64,000 nucleotides of DNA, taken from Pantoea sp. AS-PWVM4. Its GTDB lineage: Bacteria > Pseudomonadota > Gammaproteobacteria > Enterobacterales > Enterobacteriaceae. Numbering within the stretch: position 1 is the stretch's first letter; every line of letters begins with the position of its first letter. Of the stretch, positions 18,184 to 30,793 are shown in pieces. The notes below the pieces were generated by a model that saw only the letters and a list, made by a program, of their open reading frames with translations, did no database searches and was not told the origin of the DNA. A program made the position numbers and the translations under genes. The DNA is taken from contig NZ_ASZC01000011.1 in the NCBI RefSeq assembly GCF_000468095.1, positions 1 to 64,000 of the forward strand, given 5' to 3'.

Positions 18184-21100
18184 ATGTCGAATTTTTTTAT
18201 CGACCGCCCCATTTTTGCCTGGGTTCTGGCGATTTTACTCTGCTTATGCGGCACTCTGGCGATCATCTCGCTGCCGATTGAGCAATATCCTGACCTCGCA
18301 CCACCGAACGTGCGCATCACCGCCAACTACCCCGGTGCTTCAGCGGAAACGCTGGAAAACACCGTTACCCAGGTGATTGAGCAGAACATGACCGGCATCG
18401 ACAACCTGATGTATATGTCATCGAACAGCAGCAATACCGGTCAGGCCCAAATCACCCTCACCTTTACCGCAGGCACCGATCCGGACGAAGCACGCCAGCA
18501 GGTTCAGAACCAGCTACAGACAGCCCTGCGCCAGTTGCCCTCGGCAGTGCAATCCCAGGGTGTCACCGTCAACAAAACGGGTGACAGCAATATCCTGATG
18601 ATTGCGTTTGTTTCTACCGACGGAAGTATGGACAAACAGGATATTTCAGATTATGTCGCCAGTAACATTGAGGATCCCCTCAGCCGTATCGATGGTGTCG
18701 GTGAAGTTGATGCCTACGGTTCGCAATATTCCATGCGTATCTGGCTCGATCCGAACAAACTGAACGCCTACGCGTTAACAACCGATGATGTCGTCAGCGC
18801 TATTGAATCGCAAAACGCTCAGGTTGCGGTAGGTCAGTTGGGAGGCTTGCCCTCGGTTGAAAAACAGGCGCTGAATGCGACGGTCAATGCCCAGTCGATG
18901 CTGCAAACCCCGGAACAGTTCAAAGCCATTACGCTAAAAACCAACACTGACGGTTCTGTGGTTACCGTGGGTGATGTGGCGGATGTTGCGATGGGGGCAG
19001 AGAAATATGACTATCTCAGCCGTTACAACGGCCAGGCAGCGTCCGGTTTGGGCATTAAGCTGGCTTCCGGCGCCAATGAGATGAACACCGACAAACTGGT
19101 ACGCGCCCGCATCGCCGAATTATCACAATACTTTCCACACGGGTTGGAAGCAAAAATCGCCTACGAAACCACGCCGTTCGTCAAAGCGTCGATCACCGAT
19201 GTGGTGAAAACGTTGCTGGAAGCGATTCTGCTGGTGTTCCTGGTGATGTATCTGTTTATGCAGAACTTCCGTGCCACGCTGATCCCCACCATCGCAGTTC
19301 CCGTGGTGTTACTCGGTACCTTTGCGGTGCTGTATGCCTGCGGCTACAGCATTAACACCTTGACCATGTTTGCCACGGTACTGGCCATTGGTCTGCTGGT
19401 GGATGACGCCATCGTGGTAGTAGAAAACGTCGAACGTCTTATGAGTGAAGAAGGTCTTTCACCCCGCGCGGCCACGCGTAAATCAATGGGACAGATTCAG
19501 GGGGCTCTGGTTGGCATCGCGCTGGTACTGTCGGCGGTATTTGTCCCGATGGCGTTTTTCGGTGGCACCGTTGGCGCGATTTACCGCCAGTTCTCCATTA
19601 CCATCGTCTCCGCCATGATCCTGTCGGTACTGGTGGCATTGATTTTGACCCCCGCCCTTTGTGCCACGCTGCTCAAACCGCTGGAACAAGGGCAACATCA
19701 CGGTCGGCGTGGTTTTTTTGGCTGGTTCAACCGTCATTTCAACACCAATGCAGCACGCTATGAACGGGGTGTGGCACGGATTCTGGTTAAAAGCGGTCGC
19801 TGGATGCTGCTTTATTTGGCGATCATTGGCCTGATGGCATTTATGTTTATCCGTCTGCCCACGTCGTTCCTGCCGCAGGAAGACCGTGGCGTATTTCTGA
19901 CGCAGGTACAACTTCCGGCGGGATCAACACTCCAGCAAACCTCTAACGTGGTCGCTAAGGTGGAAAAATATTATATGACCGCCGAGAAAGATAACGTCTT
20001 ATCGGTGTTTTCCACCATTGGTGCTGGCCCTGGCGGTAACGGTCAGAACGTGGCGCGTATGTTTATCCGCCTGAAGGATTGGGATGAGCGTCCGGGAGCT
20101 GACCGTACGTCTTTTGCCATCATTGACCGCGCCACCAAAGCCTTTAACAAAATTCGGGAAGCCCGGGTGATTGCCAGCAGTCCTCCGGCGATTACCGGCC
20201 TCGGCAGTTCATCTGGCTTTGACCTTGAAATACAGGATCATGGTGGAATGGGTCACACCGCCCTGATGGCAATGCGCGATAAATTACTGGATGCGGCAGC
20301 ACATGACCCGGCGTTATCACGCGTACGCCATAATGGCCTGGATGACAGCCCGCAGTTGCAGATTGATGTTGACCAGCGCAAAGCGCAGGCATTGGGCGTT
20401 TCGATCGATACCATCAATGACACCCTCACCACCGCCTGGGGCTCATCCTATGTGAATGACTTTATCGACCGCGGTCGTGTTAAGAAGGTCTATGTCCAGG
20501 CCGCGCCGGAATTCCGCATGCTGCCAGACGATATCAATAAATGGTATGTGCGTAACAGCAGCGGCACTATGGTGCCCTTCTCGGCCTTTGCCACCAGCCG
20601 TTGGGAAGTCGGCTCGCCACGCCTGGAGCGCTACAACGGCTACTCCTCACTGGAAATCGTCGGTGAAGCGGCGAATGGCGTCAGCAGCGGGACGGCAATG
20701 GATGCGATGGAGAAACTGGTCAGTCAGCTGCCTTTGGGCGTTGGTTTCCAGTGGACCGGTGCCTCTTATCAGGAGCGGCTCTCCGGTTCGCAGGCCCCGG
20801 CGCTGTATGCCATTTCGCTGCTGGTGGTGTTCCTGAGTCTGGCGGCGCTGTATGAAAGCTGGTCGATCCCGTTCTCAGTGATGCTGGTAGTGCCACTGGG
20901 CGTGGTGGGGGCATTGATTGCCACCTGGCTGCGTGGACTGGAAAACGATGTTTATTTCCAGGTCGGGTTACTGACCGTCATTGGCCTGTCGGCGAAGAAC
21001 GCCATTTTGATCGTGGAGTTCGCCAATGAGATCAACAGCAAAGGTCGTGAGCTGATTGAGGCCACACTGGAAGCCTCGCGTCAGCGTCTGCGTCCGATTT

Positions 21101-21300
21101 TGATGACTTCGCTGGCGTTTATCTTTGGCGTGCTGCCGATGGCGATCAGCGCGGGTGCGGGTTCTGGCAGCCAGCACGCGGTGGGTACCGGCGTGATGGG
21201 GGGCATGATCTCCGCAACGGTGCTGGCCATCTTCTTTGTGCCGCTGTTCTTTGTGCTGGTGCGCCGCCGCTTCCCGCTGAAAGAGAAGCCGCATGATTAA
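18184..21300 (+). CDS. acrD: Multidrug efflux RND pump AcrD
   Basis: Inner-membrane proton/drug antiporter (1038 aa) that works with a periplasmic adaptor (AcrA) and TolC. In E. coli it exports aminoglycosides and other hydrophilic compounds. The sequence opens [18 protein letters not shown]. The proton relay pair is in [18 protein letters not shown], and twelve membrane helices flank two large periplasmic loops. [18 protein letters not shown] and the C-terminal RRRFPLKEK identify AcrD over AcrB. The start is ATG 18184, as in homologues; the in-frame extension upstream carries no RBS. No adaptor gene is adjacent, as in E. coli. Confidence 0.95.
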   Translation: MSNFFIDRPIFAWVLAILLCLCGTLAIISLPIEQYPDLAPPNVRITANYPGASAETLENTVTQVIEQNMTGIDNLMYMSSNSSNTGQAQITLTFTAGTDPDEARQQVQNQLQTALRQLPSAVQSQGVTVNKTGDSNILMIAFVSTDGSMDKQDISDYVASNIEDPLSRIDGVGEVDAYGSQYSMRIWLDPNKLNAYALTTDDVVSAIESQNAQVAVGQLGGLPSVEKQALNATVNAQSMLQTPEQFKAITLKTNTDGSVVTVGDVADVAMGAEKYDYLSRYNGQAASGLGIKLASGANEMNTDKLVRARIAELSQYFPHGLEAKIAYETTPFVKASITDVVKTLLEAILLVFLVMYLFMQNFRATLIPTIAVPVVLLGTFAVLYACGYSINTLTMFATVLAIGLLVDDAIVVVENVERLMSEEGLSPRAATRKSMGQIQGALVGIALVLSAVFVPMAFFGGTVGAIYRQFSITIVSAMILSVLVALILTPALCATLLKPLEQGQHHGRRGFFGWFNRHFNTNAARYERGVARILVKSGRWMLLYLAIIGLMAFMFIRLPTSFLPQEDRGVFLTQVQLPAGSTLQQTSNVVAKVEKYYMTAEKDNVLSVFSTIGAGPGGNGQNVARMFIRLKDWDERPGADRTSFAIIDRATKAFNKIREARVIASSPPAITGLGSSSGFDLEIQDHGGMGHTALMAMRDKLLDAAAHDPALSRVRHNGLDDSPQLQIDVDQRKAQALGVSIDTINDTLTTAWGSSYVNDFIDRGRVKKVYVQAAPEFRMLPDDINKWYVRNSSGTMVPFSAFATSRWEVGSPRLERYNGYSSLEIVGEAANGVSSGTAMDAMEKLVSQLPLGVGFQWTGASYQERLSGSQAPALYAISLLVVFLSLAALYESWSIPFSVMLVVPLGVVGALIATWLRGLENDVYFQVGLLTVIGLSAKNAILIVEFANEINSKGRELIEATLEASRQRLRPILMTSLAFIFGVLPMAISAGAGSGSQHAVGTGVMGGMISATVLAIFFVPLFFVLVRRRFPLKEKPHD

Positions 21301-21310
21301 GCCCTGATCC

Positions 21311-21383
21311 GTAGCGGCGCGATTTATCGCGCGCCTTTAACCTTCATGCAGCAATAACAATGCGCGATAAATCGCGCCGCTAC
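21311..21383. repeat. REPIN-like inverted REP pair
   Basis: Arm 1 at 21311-21332 (GTAGCGGCGCGATTTATCGC...) and its inverted partner at 21361-21383, separated by about 28 bases, directly after acrD. Confidence 0.9.
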
Positions 21384-21414
21384 TGGATGAAGCAATGTGT
21401 TCTGGTCATGGACG

Positions 21415-21450
21415 ATAAAAAAATTAAGGCAGCCGTTGGCTGCCTTAATT
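21415..21450 (-). terminator. Terminator of ypfM
   Basis: Perfect 13-base stem AATTAAGGCAGCC-GTT-GGCTGCCTTAATT (21422-21450), followed on the minus strand by TTTTTTAT. It lies 58 bases past the ypfM stop codon. A strong terminator for such a short gene supports ypfM being transcribed. Confidence 0.9.
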
Positions 21451-21507
21451 TATGTTTGGTAAGAATTACAGCAAGTTGGGGATTTGCCCTGCTTTTCTCT
21501 TCGCGTG

Positions 21508-21567
21508 TTACTTGCGCAACATCGCGTCAATAAATTCTTTCCAGTTCCCCAGTTCAGTGTCAACCAT
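21508..21567 (-). CDS. ypfM: YpfM, 19-residue small protein
   Basis: The minus strand reads ATG at 21567 to TAA at 21508 and encodes MVDTELGNWKEFIDAMLRK. E. coli YpfM, also 19 residues, as recalled reads MIERELGNWKDFIEVMLRK and lies in the same place between acrD and yffB. AGAGAGG precedes the ATG. Residues ELGNWK-FI--MLRK are conserved, and the peptide would form an amphipathic helix. The E. coli product is known to be made, but its function is unknown. Confidence 0.9.
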   Translation of the reverse strand: MVDTELGNWKEFIDAMLRK

Positions 21568-21851
21568 AATACCCTCTCTTATTGTGCTGGCGATAATACG
21601 CCGTTTTTTTCTACAGGTGAATACGTTTCCACCTGTTATCTGTATCGGCAAAAGCAGGCAAAAGCGTTAATTTGCTCAAATTGCGTACTGACGCACATTT
21701 CAGCAAACCCCTAACGCAACGGGAGAAAATTCCTGGTGACAAGGCGTAGCACATTTTTCGACTTAGGATAATTCTGATCAGGCTTATGGTACGGAAGGGA
21801 ACTATTCAGGACGTTAATGAAAGCGGTTACTGGTCCTGAATATATCCCGTT

Positions 21852-21917
21852 GAGTAGCGGCGCGATTAATCGCGCAACAGGGGGAAAAACAAAAACAGCG
21901 CGATAAATCGCGCTGCT
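21852..21917. repeat. REPIN-like inverted REP pair
   Basis: Arms at 21852-21873 (GTAGCGGCGCGATTAATCGC...) and 21894-21917 (CAGCGCGATAAATCGCGCTG...), between katG and ypfM. The second arm has a T for C change near its outer end. Confidence 0.88.
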
Positions 21918-21970
21918 ACGAACACATAAGATCCAGACCTCCGGGTCGCCCCGGAAGTCCACTTTAAGCA

Positions 21971-24163
<2,193 letters not shown>

Positions 24164-24185
24164 CTAGATTAAAACACCTCAATTG

Positions 24186-24232
24186 ATAGGTAATACTCAT
24201 TTAGATCAAACGATTTGATAGTTATTATCTTT
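24186..24232. promoter_or_regulatory. Possible OxyR half-sites in front of katG
   Basis: The OxyR motif ATAGNTNNNANCTAT is matched at 9/10 fixed positions at 24218-24232 (ATAGTTATTATCTTT) and 8/10 at 24186-24200 (ATAGGTAATACTCAT), upstream of katG. The two are 32 bases apart instead of the canonical 22, so joint tetramer binding would need an extra helical turn. AT-richness makes chance matches possible. Confidence 0.35.
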
Positions 24233-24361
24233 ATACAATAGTGGGCCTGCGCTTAATTGCCAGTGAGGATACAAGATCGCTGTTATCCCGTCTGGCAACC
24301 TTGTTACAATCCCTGGCCGACCACGCAATCCATCTTCACGCTAAAAGAGTAGTCAAATACT

Positions 24362-24721
24362 ATGTTCCAGCTCTACGGCATTAAAAATTGTGACACCATT
24401 AAAAAAGCCCGCCGATATTTAGAGGCTTCTGGCATTGATTATCGCTTCCATGATTATCGGGTAGATGGCGTGGACGATGCGCTGTTGCAGTCGTTTATTG
24501 ACACGCTGGGTTATGAGCCGTTGCTCAATACCCGTGGCACCACCTGGCGCAAACTGCCGGAAGCAGAACGCGAAGCGGTACAGGATGCTGACAGCGCCAA
24601 AGCCCTGATGCTGGCGCAACCTGCCATCATCAAGCGCCCGGTGCTGGCGGCGGCCAATGGCGACCTGCTGGTGGGCTTTAATGAATCCCTTTATCACGCG
24701 TTTATCCAGGAGAAGTCATAA
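24362..24721 (+). CDS. yffB: ArsC/Spx-family protein YffB
   Basis: A 119-residue thioredoxin-fold protein of the ArsC family. It opens [20 protein letters not shown], with one active-site Cys10 and no CxxC partner. [12 protein letters not shown]-like sequence and IKRPVL are family landmarks. E. coli YffB is the direct match and lies in the same place before dapE. Function is unsettled; glutathione-linked reduction has been proposed from structure. Two bases separate it from dapE, so the two are co-transcribed. Confidence 0.92.
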   Translation: MFQLYGIKNCDTIKKARRYLEASGIDYRFHDYRVDGVDDALLQSFIDTLGYEPLLNTRGTTWRKLPEAEREAVQDADSAKALMLAQPAIIKRPVLAAANGDLLVGFNESLYHAFIQEKS

Positions 24722-24722
24722 C

Positions 24723-25850
24723 ATGTTTTGTCCGGTTATTGAGCTGGCTCAGCAGCTGATTCGCCGCCCTTCCCTCAGCCCGGATGATGCGGGTTGTCAG
24801 GCGCTGCTGATTGCCCGACTGGAGGCGATTGGCTTCCAGGTGGAGCCGATGCACATTGGCGATACCCTTAACTTCTGGGCAACGCGTGGTGAGGGTGAAA
24901 CCCTGGCATTTGCCGGCCATACCGATGTGGTGCCGCCCGGTGATGCTAACCGCTGGATTAACCCCCCGTTTGAACCCACCATTCGTGACGGCATGTTGTT
25001 TGGTCGCGGTGCCGCCGATATGAAAGGATCGCTGGCGGCGATGGTGGTGGCGGCAGAACGCTTTGTTGCGGCCCATCCCAATCATAAGGGGCGTCTGGCC
25101 TTTTTGATCACCTCCGATGAAGAAGCCAGCGCCGTTAACGGCACGGTGAAGGTGGTTGAACGCCTGATGGCGCGCAATGAACGCATGGACTACTGCCTGG
25201 TGGGTGAGCCATCCAGCACCGAAGTGGTCGGTGATGTGGTGAAAAATGGCCGTCGCGGCTCCATCACCGCCAATCTGACCATTCACGGCGTGCAGGGGCA
25301 TGTGGCTTACCCGCATCTGGCGGATAACCCGGTGCATCGCGCCATGCCTGCGTTAAATGAACTGGTGGCCACCGAGTGGGATCAGGGGAATGAATTCTTC
25401 CCACCAACCAGCATGCAGATTGCCAACGTCAAGGCAGGCACCGGCAGCAACAACGTGATCCCTGGCGAATTTTTCGTTCAGTTCAACTTTCGCTTCAGTA
25501 CCGAACTGACCGACCAGATGATCCGTGAGCGTGTTGCCGCTCTGCTGGATCGCCACCAGTTACGCTACACGCTGGAGTGGAATCTTTCCGGTCAGCCGTT
25601 CCTGACATCACGCGGCAAGCTGGTGGATGCCGTGGTGAACGCGGTGGCACACTATAATGAAATCAAGCCGCAGTTGCTGACCACCGGCGGCACCTCCGAC
25701 GGACGTTTTATCGCCCGCATGGGGGCGCAGGTGGTGGAACTCGGTCCGGTGAACGCCACCATTCATAAAATCAATGAATGCGTGAAGGCGTCAGATTTGC
25801 AGATGCTGAGCCGTATGTATCAGCGCATCATGGAACAGCTGATCGCCTGA
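24723..25850 (+). CDS. dapE: Succinyl-diaminopimelate desuccinylase DapE
   Basis: Di-zinc M20-family amidohydrolase (375 aa) of lysine and meso-diaminopimelate synthesis. It converts N-succinyl-LL-DAP to LL-DAP and succinate. Metal-site motifs: [37 protein letters not shown] and the C-terminal ATIHKINE. The ATG at 24723 ([13 protein letters not shown]) matches the E. coli start and follows AGGAGAAG; a longer frame into yffB is a shadow. Confidence 0.97.
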   Translation: MFCPVIELAQQLIRRPSLSPDDAGCQALLIARLEAIGFQVEPMHIGDTLNFWATRGEGETLAFAGHTDVVPPGDANRWINPPFEPTIRDGMLFGRGAADMKGSLAAMVVAAERFVAAHPNHKGRLAFLITSDEEASAVNGTVKVVERLMARNERMDYCLVGEPSSTEVVGDVVKNGRRGSITANLTIHGVQGHVAYPHLADNPVHRAMPALNELVATEWDQGNEFFPPTSMQIANVKAGTGSNNVIPGEFFVQFNFRFSTELTDQMIRERVAALLDRHQLRYTLEWNLSGQPFLTSRGKLVDAVVNAVAHYNEIKPQLLTTGGTSDGRFIARMGAQVVELGPVNATIHKINECVKASDLQMLSRMYQRIMEQLIA

Positions 25851-25872
25851 GACACGCATAAGGAGTGGGCAA

Positions 25873-26058
25873 ATGGAATGGTTGAAAGAGTATTGGTGGA
25901 TCCTGGTGATCCTGCTGATGGTCGGTATTTTGATGAACGTCTACAAAGACCTGAAACGTATCGACCATAAAAAATTTATGGAAAACAAACCGGATCTGCC
26001 GCCACATCGTGATTTCAACGACAAGTGGGACGACGACGACTGGCCCAAGAAAAAATAA
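25873..26058 (+). CDS. ypfN: YpfN, UPF0370 single-helix membrane protein
   Basis: A 61-residue protein with one N-terminal membrane helix ([17 protein letters not shown]) and a charged tail with [20 protein letters not shown] and a C-terminal Asp/Lys cluster. It matches E. coli YpfN, which also follows dapE. AAGGAG stands in front of the ATG. Function unknown. Confidence 0.92.
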   Translation: MEWLKEYWWILVILLMVGILMNVYKDLKRIDHKKFMENKPDLPPHRDFNDKWDDDDWPKKK

Positions 26059-26082
26059 CCGTTACCCCATCTTGCACATCCC

Positions 26083-26104
26083 CTTCTCCCGCTCGCGGGA
26101 GAAG
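26083..26104. repeat. Short palindromic repeat of a different type
   Basis: CTTCTCCCG-CTCG-CGGGAGAAG, followed by GTCGGGATGAGGG. This sequence type recurs as intergenic repeats in many proteobacteria. It lies just after ypfN and is unrelated to the REP arm that follows at 26136. It may also serve as a 3' end hairpin, without a U-tract. Confidence 0.55.
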
Positions 26105-26135
26105 GTCGGGATGAGGGAGCAAGCCGCACCAAACT

Positions 26136-26157
26136 GCGCGATAAATCGCGCCGCTAC
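26136..26157. repeat. Single REP-family arm
   Basis: GCGCGATAAATCGCGCCGCT followed by AC, a solitary copy of the family between ypfN and ypfH. Confidence 0.85.
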
Positions 26158-26168
26158 GGGGCTATTGG

Positions 26169-26867
26169 TTACACCATCATCACCACATCATCATCGCCGG
26201 GTTTCGCACCGCTCAGCGCTTCGTCAAAGTAGCGACGCGGCACGGTATAGCGCAGATGATTCAACGCCAGTTCCATACTGCGATCGTCGATGGCATGAGG
26301 CAAATCCTCCACAATATCCAGCGTGACGTCACCGCCCAACGCCGTTAAACGCTGTGCCGCGTCCTCAGCATGCTGCATCGGGATCTGATCATCATAGTCG
26401 CCGTGAATCAGATGGATAGTGGTACGGGTACTGGCGCGTTCCGGTAACGTCACGTAACGTCCACTGAACGCCACCACGCGTCCGGCCAGATCCGGCTGGG
26501 CCTTCACGCCTTCCAGCACCATAGTGCTACCCTGCGAGAAACCAATCAGCGCCGTGGCTTCCGGTCGGACCCCACTTTGTTGCTGCCAGTGGCGCACCGA
26601 TTCAATAAATTCCGGCATCGCCCCATCGACGCCCTGCTGTTCGGAACGATCGTGCGCCGGGATCTCGGCATACCATTTACGCCCCTGCGGTACGCTGCCG
26701 GGCAAGGGTGCCCCCACCGCCACCACCAGCGCTTCCGGGAAGGCACGCGCAAACCAGCTACCGATCTGCGCCATCGAGTCCGGGTTATCGTTGACACCGT
26801 GGTATAGCAGAAACAGCTGCGCGGGGTCGGTGCTCGGTTGCTGAACAATCACATAATGTAGTGCCAT
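26169..26867 (-). CDS. ypfH: Alpha/beta-hydrolase esterase YpfH
   Basis: Cytoplasmic serine esterase of the phospholipase/carboxylesterase family (232 aa). The nucleophile elbow is GFSQG with Ser111; the acid/base pair lies in HGDYDDQIPMQHA and DLPHAIDDRS. LIDG-like and DEALSGAKPGDDDV stretches match E. coli YpfH, which hydrolyses short-chain esters in vitro. The natural substrate is unknown. AGGAGGATAT precedes ATG 26867. It is in the same strand and order as in E. coli, before tmcA. Confidence 0.92.
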   Translation of the reverse strand: MALHYVIVQQPSTDPAQLFLLYHGVNDNPDSMAQIGSWFARAFPEALVVAVGAPLPGSVPQGRKWYAEIPAHDRSEQQGVDGAMPEFIESVRHWQQQSGVRPEATALIGFSQGSTMVLEGVKAQPDLAGRVVAFSGRYVTLPERASTRTTIHLIHGDYDDQIPMQHAEDAAQRLTALGGDVTLDIVEDLPHAIDDRSMELALNHLRYTVPRRYFDEALSGAKPGDDDVVMMV

Positions 26868-26940
26868 AATATCCTCCTGTGATCACTATACGCCGCTGTG
26901 AGCACAGTGATATTGGGAAAATTTGAATGAGATAATGGAT

Positions 26941-28902
26941 TTATTGCAATGACGTGAGCCGTTGTTGCCAGTGAGATGCCGCACTGGCATCCCTGTCTGC
27001 CAGCGCCTGAGCCGCCTCAGCCCGTAGCTGCGCCATCAAGGCTTTGCGCCCGCCACTCCCCACCTGACTCAGCGCTTGTTTTTGCACAAGTATGGCGTGC
27101 AACAACGGCTGTGGATGTTGTCGCACCAGACGCTGCAAAGCCGCGTAGCTGGCCTCCCACGGACGTTGTGCCCAGGCAAAACCGGCCAGCAACGCCAGAT
27201 CACCGTCATCGGGTTGCTGCTGCCCCTCCGGTTCCAGCGGCAGATCCAGTTCAATCAACTGTTGCAGCCACGGCCAGTCACGCGCCAATCTGCGGGCCGC
27301 CCGCTGTTGCAACATTTCGCCTGCTGGCGTCAGTGCCAGCATCGCCATCGCAGCGTAACATCCGCTACTGGCTTCGCGCTGTGAACCGATGCGTACCAGG
27401 GTAAAGCCGCAGCGTTGCCAGAAACGCCACAAGGCCTCGGTATAGCCAAAACTCACCGAGAGATAATCGCAACCCTGCGCTTGCTGACGGGCCGTCGCGA
27501 CCAACGCGGTTCCAATACCACGCTGCCGCTGCGCCGCCATCACCGCGATACGGCTGATGCGTCGCGATCGCAAGGTCGCAGCCTCAACGAAACCGGCATG
27601 GGCGGCCAGCGATTGTGCCACCAGGTTTCCACGGGGACGACGCAACCCTGCCCATACTGACCAGGCCAGCGCGGGATCCAGCCCACCTTCCTCTACCAAC
27701 CACAACGCCCCCTGAACGTTGTCTGGCGTACCCGCCAGCCAGAAACGCTGACCGGGCGCATCCAGCATCCGCCGCAAGTCGAGCGGCGAAGTACGATAGT
27801 GGGCACTGGCTAACAAGCGATACCCCGCAGCCAGGGCTTCGGCATGCTGTTCCGGCGAGGCGGGAAACAGCGAGATCGCAGACGGCGGCGCACTCTCCTG
27901 CGCGTCCTCAAATAACAGGACATGACTGAGCCAGGCTTCTAACGGATCGTGCGGCGACCAGCGCAGTGGCTCATCCAGCGCGAAATAATGTACATCCGAC
28001 AACGAGGCACAGAAGCGCAGCATAAAACCGCGCCCGGTCCCTTCATAACCCTGTACCGTGGTCGTCAGCAACACACGCGGAAAGCGTGCCACCAGCTTTG
28101 CAAGCAGCGGTGCCGGAATCGCCGCCGCTTCATCGATAATCAGCCACTCCGCCTGCGGAGGAGGATTGATCGCCAATAACGCATCCGGGGCAATAAACTG
28201 AAAATGCTCACCGGCAAACTGCGCCAGCACGTCGGTGGAGACTTTCGCGGGGGCGGTGACAAGGCAGGGGTGTTTTTCCCGCGCCAGCATACCCGCCAGC
28301 GCAGATTTGCCACGCCCACGCGCGGCGGTGATGACCGCCACTCCGGCGGGCATGGCCAGTAATTGTTGCAGGATACGCTGCTGTTGTTGCGGCGCCCGAC
28401 AGTGCCACTCCGGCCAGGCGATCGCCTGCGGTGCACGCGCGGGATAGCCTTCCCGCAGCAACATCACCTGGGGGTCATCAAGCATGCTCTGTTGTAATTG
28501 ACGGGTGAAATGCGGCGTGGCGATCGCGACGGAGACATCCGCCCAACGCAGGCTGTCGGCATCCGCCTGGCTGGCCCATGCCTGCCACGGCGGCGTCAAC
28601 AACAACAGCCAGCTTCCGGCTTTCAGGGTACCCGCCAACGCGGCAAACGCTTCGGCATGGAAGCCATGACGGGCATCAAAAATAGCGTGCAGGAATTCCC
28701 GTCCCAGCAACGTGCGTAACGCCGCTGGGGCATGGGATGTCGCGCTGAGATCGGTTTGTTCGCTGATGCATAGCCAGTCACCTGCTAAAGTGCTGCGCCA
28801 CTGGGCAGCCTGCTGGCTCGTCCATGCGCTGCTGCCGCTGATCACGCACAGACGGCGAATGCCTGCCCGCTGCATCGCCGTGCTGACTTCACGCAGGTTC
28901 AT
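26941..28902 (-). CDS. tmcA: tRNA(Met) cytidine acetyltransferase TmcA
   Basis: Acetylates the wobble cytidine (position 34) of elongator tRNA(Met) using acetyl-CoA and ATP, which prevents misreading of AUA. Domains in order: N-terminal DUF1726-like part, RNA-helicase-like module with Walker [14 protein letters not shown] and Walker [15 protein letters not shown] acetyltransferase domain ([17 protein letters not shown]) and a C-terminal tRNA-binding tail. The ATG at 28902 overlaps the ypfJ stop as ATGA. An ATG eight codons upstream is also possible, as neither has a good Shine-Dalgarno. Confidence 0.92.
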   Translation of the reverse strand: MNLREVSTAMQRAGIRRLCVISGSSAWTSQQAAQWRSTLAGDWLCISEQTDLSATSHAPAALRTLLGREFLHAIFDARHGFHAEAFAALAGTLKAGSWLLLLTPPWQAWASQADADSLRWADVSVAIATPHFTRQLQQSMLDDPQVMLLREGYPARAPQAIAWPEWHCRAPQQQQRILQQLLAMPAGVAVITAARGRGKSALAGMLAREKHPCLVTAPAKVSTDVLAQFAGEHFQFIAPDALLAINPPPQAEWLIIDEAAAIPAPLLAKLVARFPRVLLTTTVQGYEGTGRGFMLRFCASLSDVHYFALDEPLRWSPHDPLEAWLSHVLLFEDAQESAPPSAISLFPASPEQHAEALAAGYRLLASAHYRTSPLDLRRMLDAPGQRFWLAGTPDNVQGALWLVEEGGLDPALAWSVWAGLRRPRGNLVAQSLAAHAGFVEAATLRSRRISRIAVMAAQRQRGIGTALVATARQQAQGCDYLSVSFGYTEALWRFWQRCGFTLVRIGSQREASSGCYAAMAMLALTPAGEMLQQRAARRLARDWPWLQQLIELDLPLEPEGQQQPDDGDLALLAGFAWAQRPWEASYAALQRLVRQHPQPLLHAILVQKQALSQVGSGGRKALMAQLRAEAAQALADRDASAASHWQQRLTSLQ

Positions 28903-29765
28903 CCTTTGCTGGCAAAGGTGTTGCATTGACCAGGGTTGCCGCTGTCAAAACCCTGTTTGAACCAGGTATAACGCTGCTGCGACGTACCGTGGGTAAAGCT
29001 ATCAGGCACCACCCGCCCCTGGCTTTTTTGTTGCAAGCGATCATCACCGCTCGCCTCCGCCGCATTCAGCGCTTCCTGCAAATCCCCCACTTCGAGGATG
29101 TTCTGTTGCTGCATATAATGGCCCCAGACACCGGCAAAGCAGTCGGCCTGGAGTTCCATCTTCACCGATAATTGATTAACCTGCGCCTGGCTGGCGCCCT
29201 GCTGCATCTGACGCACTTTGGGTTCAATCCCCAACAATTTCTGCACATGATGACCCACTTCATGCGCAATCACGTAGCCCTGTGCAAAATCGCCACCCGC
29301 GCCGAGTTTGGTTTTCATGTCATCGTAAAAAGACAAGTCGATGTAGACGGTCTGATCCGCCGGGCAGTAGAAAGGTCCCATTACCGACTGGCCAGTACCG
29401 CAGCCGGTGCGCGTGGCACCGCGATACATCACCAGTTTTGGCGGCACATATTGTTTGCCCATCTGCTGAAACAGTTTGTCCCAGGTATCTTCAGTGGTCG
29501 CCAGGATCACCGAGGTGAATTTTGCCGCTTCATCCTGTGCCGGTTTCGCCGGACGCTGTTGTTGCGTGGTGGGCGTCAGATTGCCGCCACCTTCAAGCAG
29601 CGCCGTCAGGTCATAGCCGTAGTAACCGGCCACCGCCACGATGATTAATAGGATGATGCCGCCTTTACCACGCGGCAGCCGGATCTGTCGACCACCGCCG
29701 TAGCCCGGCGATTGATCGCGTCGGTCTTCCACATTGTCGCTTTCGCGACGTCCCTGCCAGCGCAT
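28899..29765 (-). CDS. ypfJ: YpfJ, neutral zinc metallopeptidase-like membrane protein
   Basis: A 288-residue protein. A Gly/Arg-rich cytoplasmic N-terminus, one membrane helix (~34-50, [16 protein letters not shown]) and a periplasmic metallopeptidase domain with HEVGH (168-172). Downstream it has the family patterns [15 protein letters not shown] and [20 protein letters not shown]. It belongs to the YpfJ/zinc metallopeptidase family, whose activity has not been clearly shown. First gene of a pair with tmcA. Confidence 0.9.
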   Translation of the reverse strand: MRWQGRRESDNVEDRRDQSPGYGGGRQIRLPRGKGGIILLIIVAVAGYYGYDLTALLEGGGNLTPTTQQQRPAKPAQDEAAKFTSVILATTEDTWDKLFQQMGKQYVPPKLVMYRGATRTGCGTGQSVMGPFYCPADQTVYIDLSFYDDMKTKLGAGGDFAQGYVIAHEVGHHVQKLLGIEPKVRQMQQGASQAQVNQLSVKMELQADCFAGVWGHYMQQQNILEVGDLQEALNAAEASGDDRLQQKSQGRVVPDSFTHGTSQQRYTWFKQGFDSGNPGQCNTFASKG

Positions 29766-29835
29766 GGCATGCTCCTGTTTTGATCAAAATTGGCTTTGCA
29801 TGATTTTAGATGGCGGCAGGAGGAAGCACCAGCGC

Positions 29836-29907
29836 GTAACGGCGCGATTTATCCTGCTATTCGGGACGCAACACAAAAAAAAGCAGCGCGATAAATCGCG
29901 CCGCTAC
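29836..29907. repeat. REPIN-like pair, first arm decayed
   Basis: Arm 29836-29857 reads GTAACGGCGCGATTTATCCT and has lost its inner palindrome. Arm 29884-29907 is intact. It lies between ypfJ and purC. Confidence 0.82.
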
Positions 29908-29936
29908 ATGGGGTGCCGTCAATGGTTACCGATTAA

Positions 29937-30650
29937 TTAATCCAGTTTCACGCCCAGACGGTGCGCCACTTCTTCATAGGCTTCGATCAGGCCACCCAGG
30001 CTCTGACGGAAACGGTCTTTGTCCATTTTATCCATCGTCTCTTTGTCCCACAGACGTGCGCCGTCTGGTGAGAACTCATCGCCGAGTACGACTTCGCCTT
30101 TGAACAGACCAAACTCCAGTTTGAAGTCGACCAGGATCAGACCGGCGTCATCAAACATTTTGCTCAGCACGTCGTTCGCTTTGTAGGTCAGCTCACGCAT
30201 GCGCGCCAGATTCTCTTTGCTCACCCAACCAAAGGTTTCGCAGTAAGATTCGTTCACCATCGGGTCGTGTTTGGCGTCATCTTTCAGGAAGAGATCAAAC
30301 AGCGGCGGATTGAGCAACATGCCCTCTTCCACGCCCAGACGTTTAACCAGTGACCCTGCCGCACGGTTGCGCACCACGCACTCCACCGGCACCATCTCCA
30401 GCTTTTTCACCAGCGCTTCGTTATCCGACAGCAGCGCTTCCATCTGGGTCGGAATGCCCGCTTCCTGCAATTTGGTCATGATGAAATGGTTGAATTTGTT
30501 GTTCACCATTCCTTTGCGATCAAACTGCTCGATTCGTGCACCGTCTCCTGCTGACGTATCGTTGCGGAATTCAAGTACCAGCAGATCCGGATTGTCGGTG
30601 CTGTATACGGTTTTCGCTTTACCGCGATACAACTCAGCTCGCTTTTGCAT
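29937..30650 (-). CDS. purC: Phosphoribosylaminoimidazole-succinocarboxamide synthase PurC (SAICAR synthetase)
   Basis: Cytoplasmic purine-synthesis enzyme that joins CAIR and aspartate using ATP. The start [16 protein letters not shown] is the family N-terminus; the frame's 21 residues upstream are not conserved. Motifs include [34 protein letters not shown] and [13 protein letters not shown]. The length of 237 aa equals that of E. coli PurC. A PurR operator lies upstream. Confidence 0.97.
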   Translation of the reverse strand: MQKRAELYRGKAKTVYSTDNPDLLVLEFRNDTSAGDGARIEQFDRKGMVNNKFNHFIMTKLQEAGIPTQMEALLSDNEALVKKLEMVPVECVVRNRAAGSLVKRLGVEEGMLLNPPLFDLFLKDDAKHDPMVNESYCETFGWVSKENLARMRELTYKANDVLSKMFDDAGLILVDFKLEFGLFKGEVVLGDEFSPDGARLWDKETMDKMDKDRFRQSLGGLIEAYEEVAHRLGVKLD

Positions 30651-30714
30651 CTTGTTAACTCCAAACATGAAAGAACCCGTGTTCAACAGCGGTTGCCCAC
30701 TGCACGGCGGCAAT

Positions 30715-30730
30715 ACGCAATCGTTTACCT
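30715..30730. promoter_or_regulatory. PurR operator of purC
   Basis: ACGCAATCGTTTACCT (reads AGGTAAACGATTGCGT towards purC) matches the PurR consensus at 13 of 16 positions. It lies just downstream of a -10-like CATAAT (about 30742-30747), where binding would block initiation. purC is a known PurR target in E. coli. Confidence 0.7.
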
Positions 30731-30756
30731 CGCCGGGCGCTATTATGCCAAAATCT

Positions 30757-30785
30757 CAAAAAAAAGGCCGGATATTCTCCGGCCT
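30757..30785 (-). terminator. Terminator of the dapA-bamC operon
   Basis: Arms GGCCGGA (30766-30772) and TCCGGCC (30778-30784), followed on the minus strand by a run of T. It starts 9 bases after the bamC stop codon. Confidence 0.9.
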
Positions 30786-30793
30786 GAGGCAAT

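Noticed and set aside
21925-21970. Terminator hairpin after katG (ACCTCCGGG / CCCGGAAGT arms)
   Set aside because: Stem is good, but there is no U-tract on the minus strand, so it is not called as intrinsic terminator.
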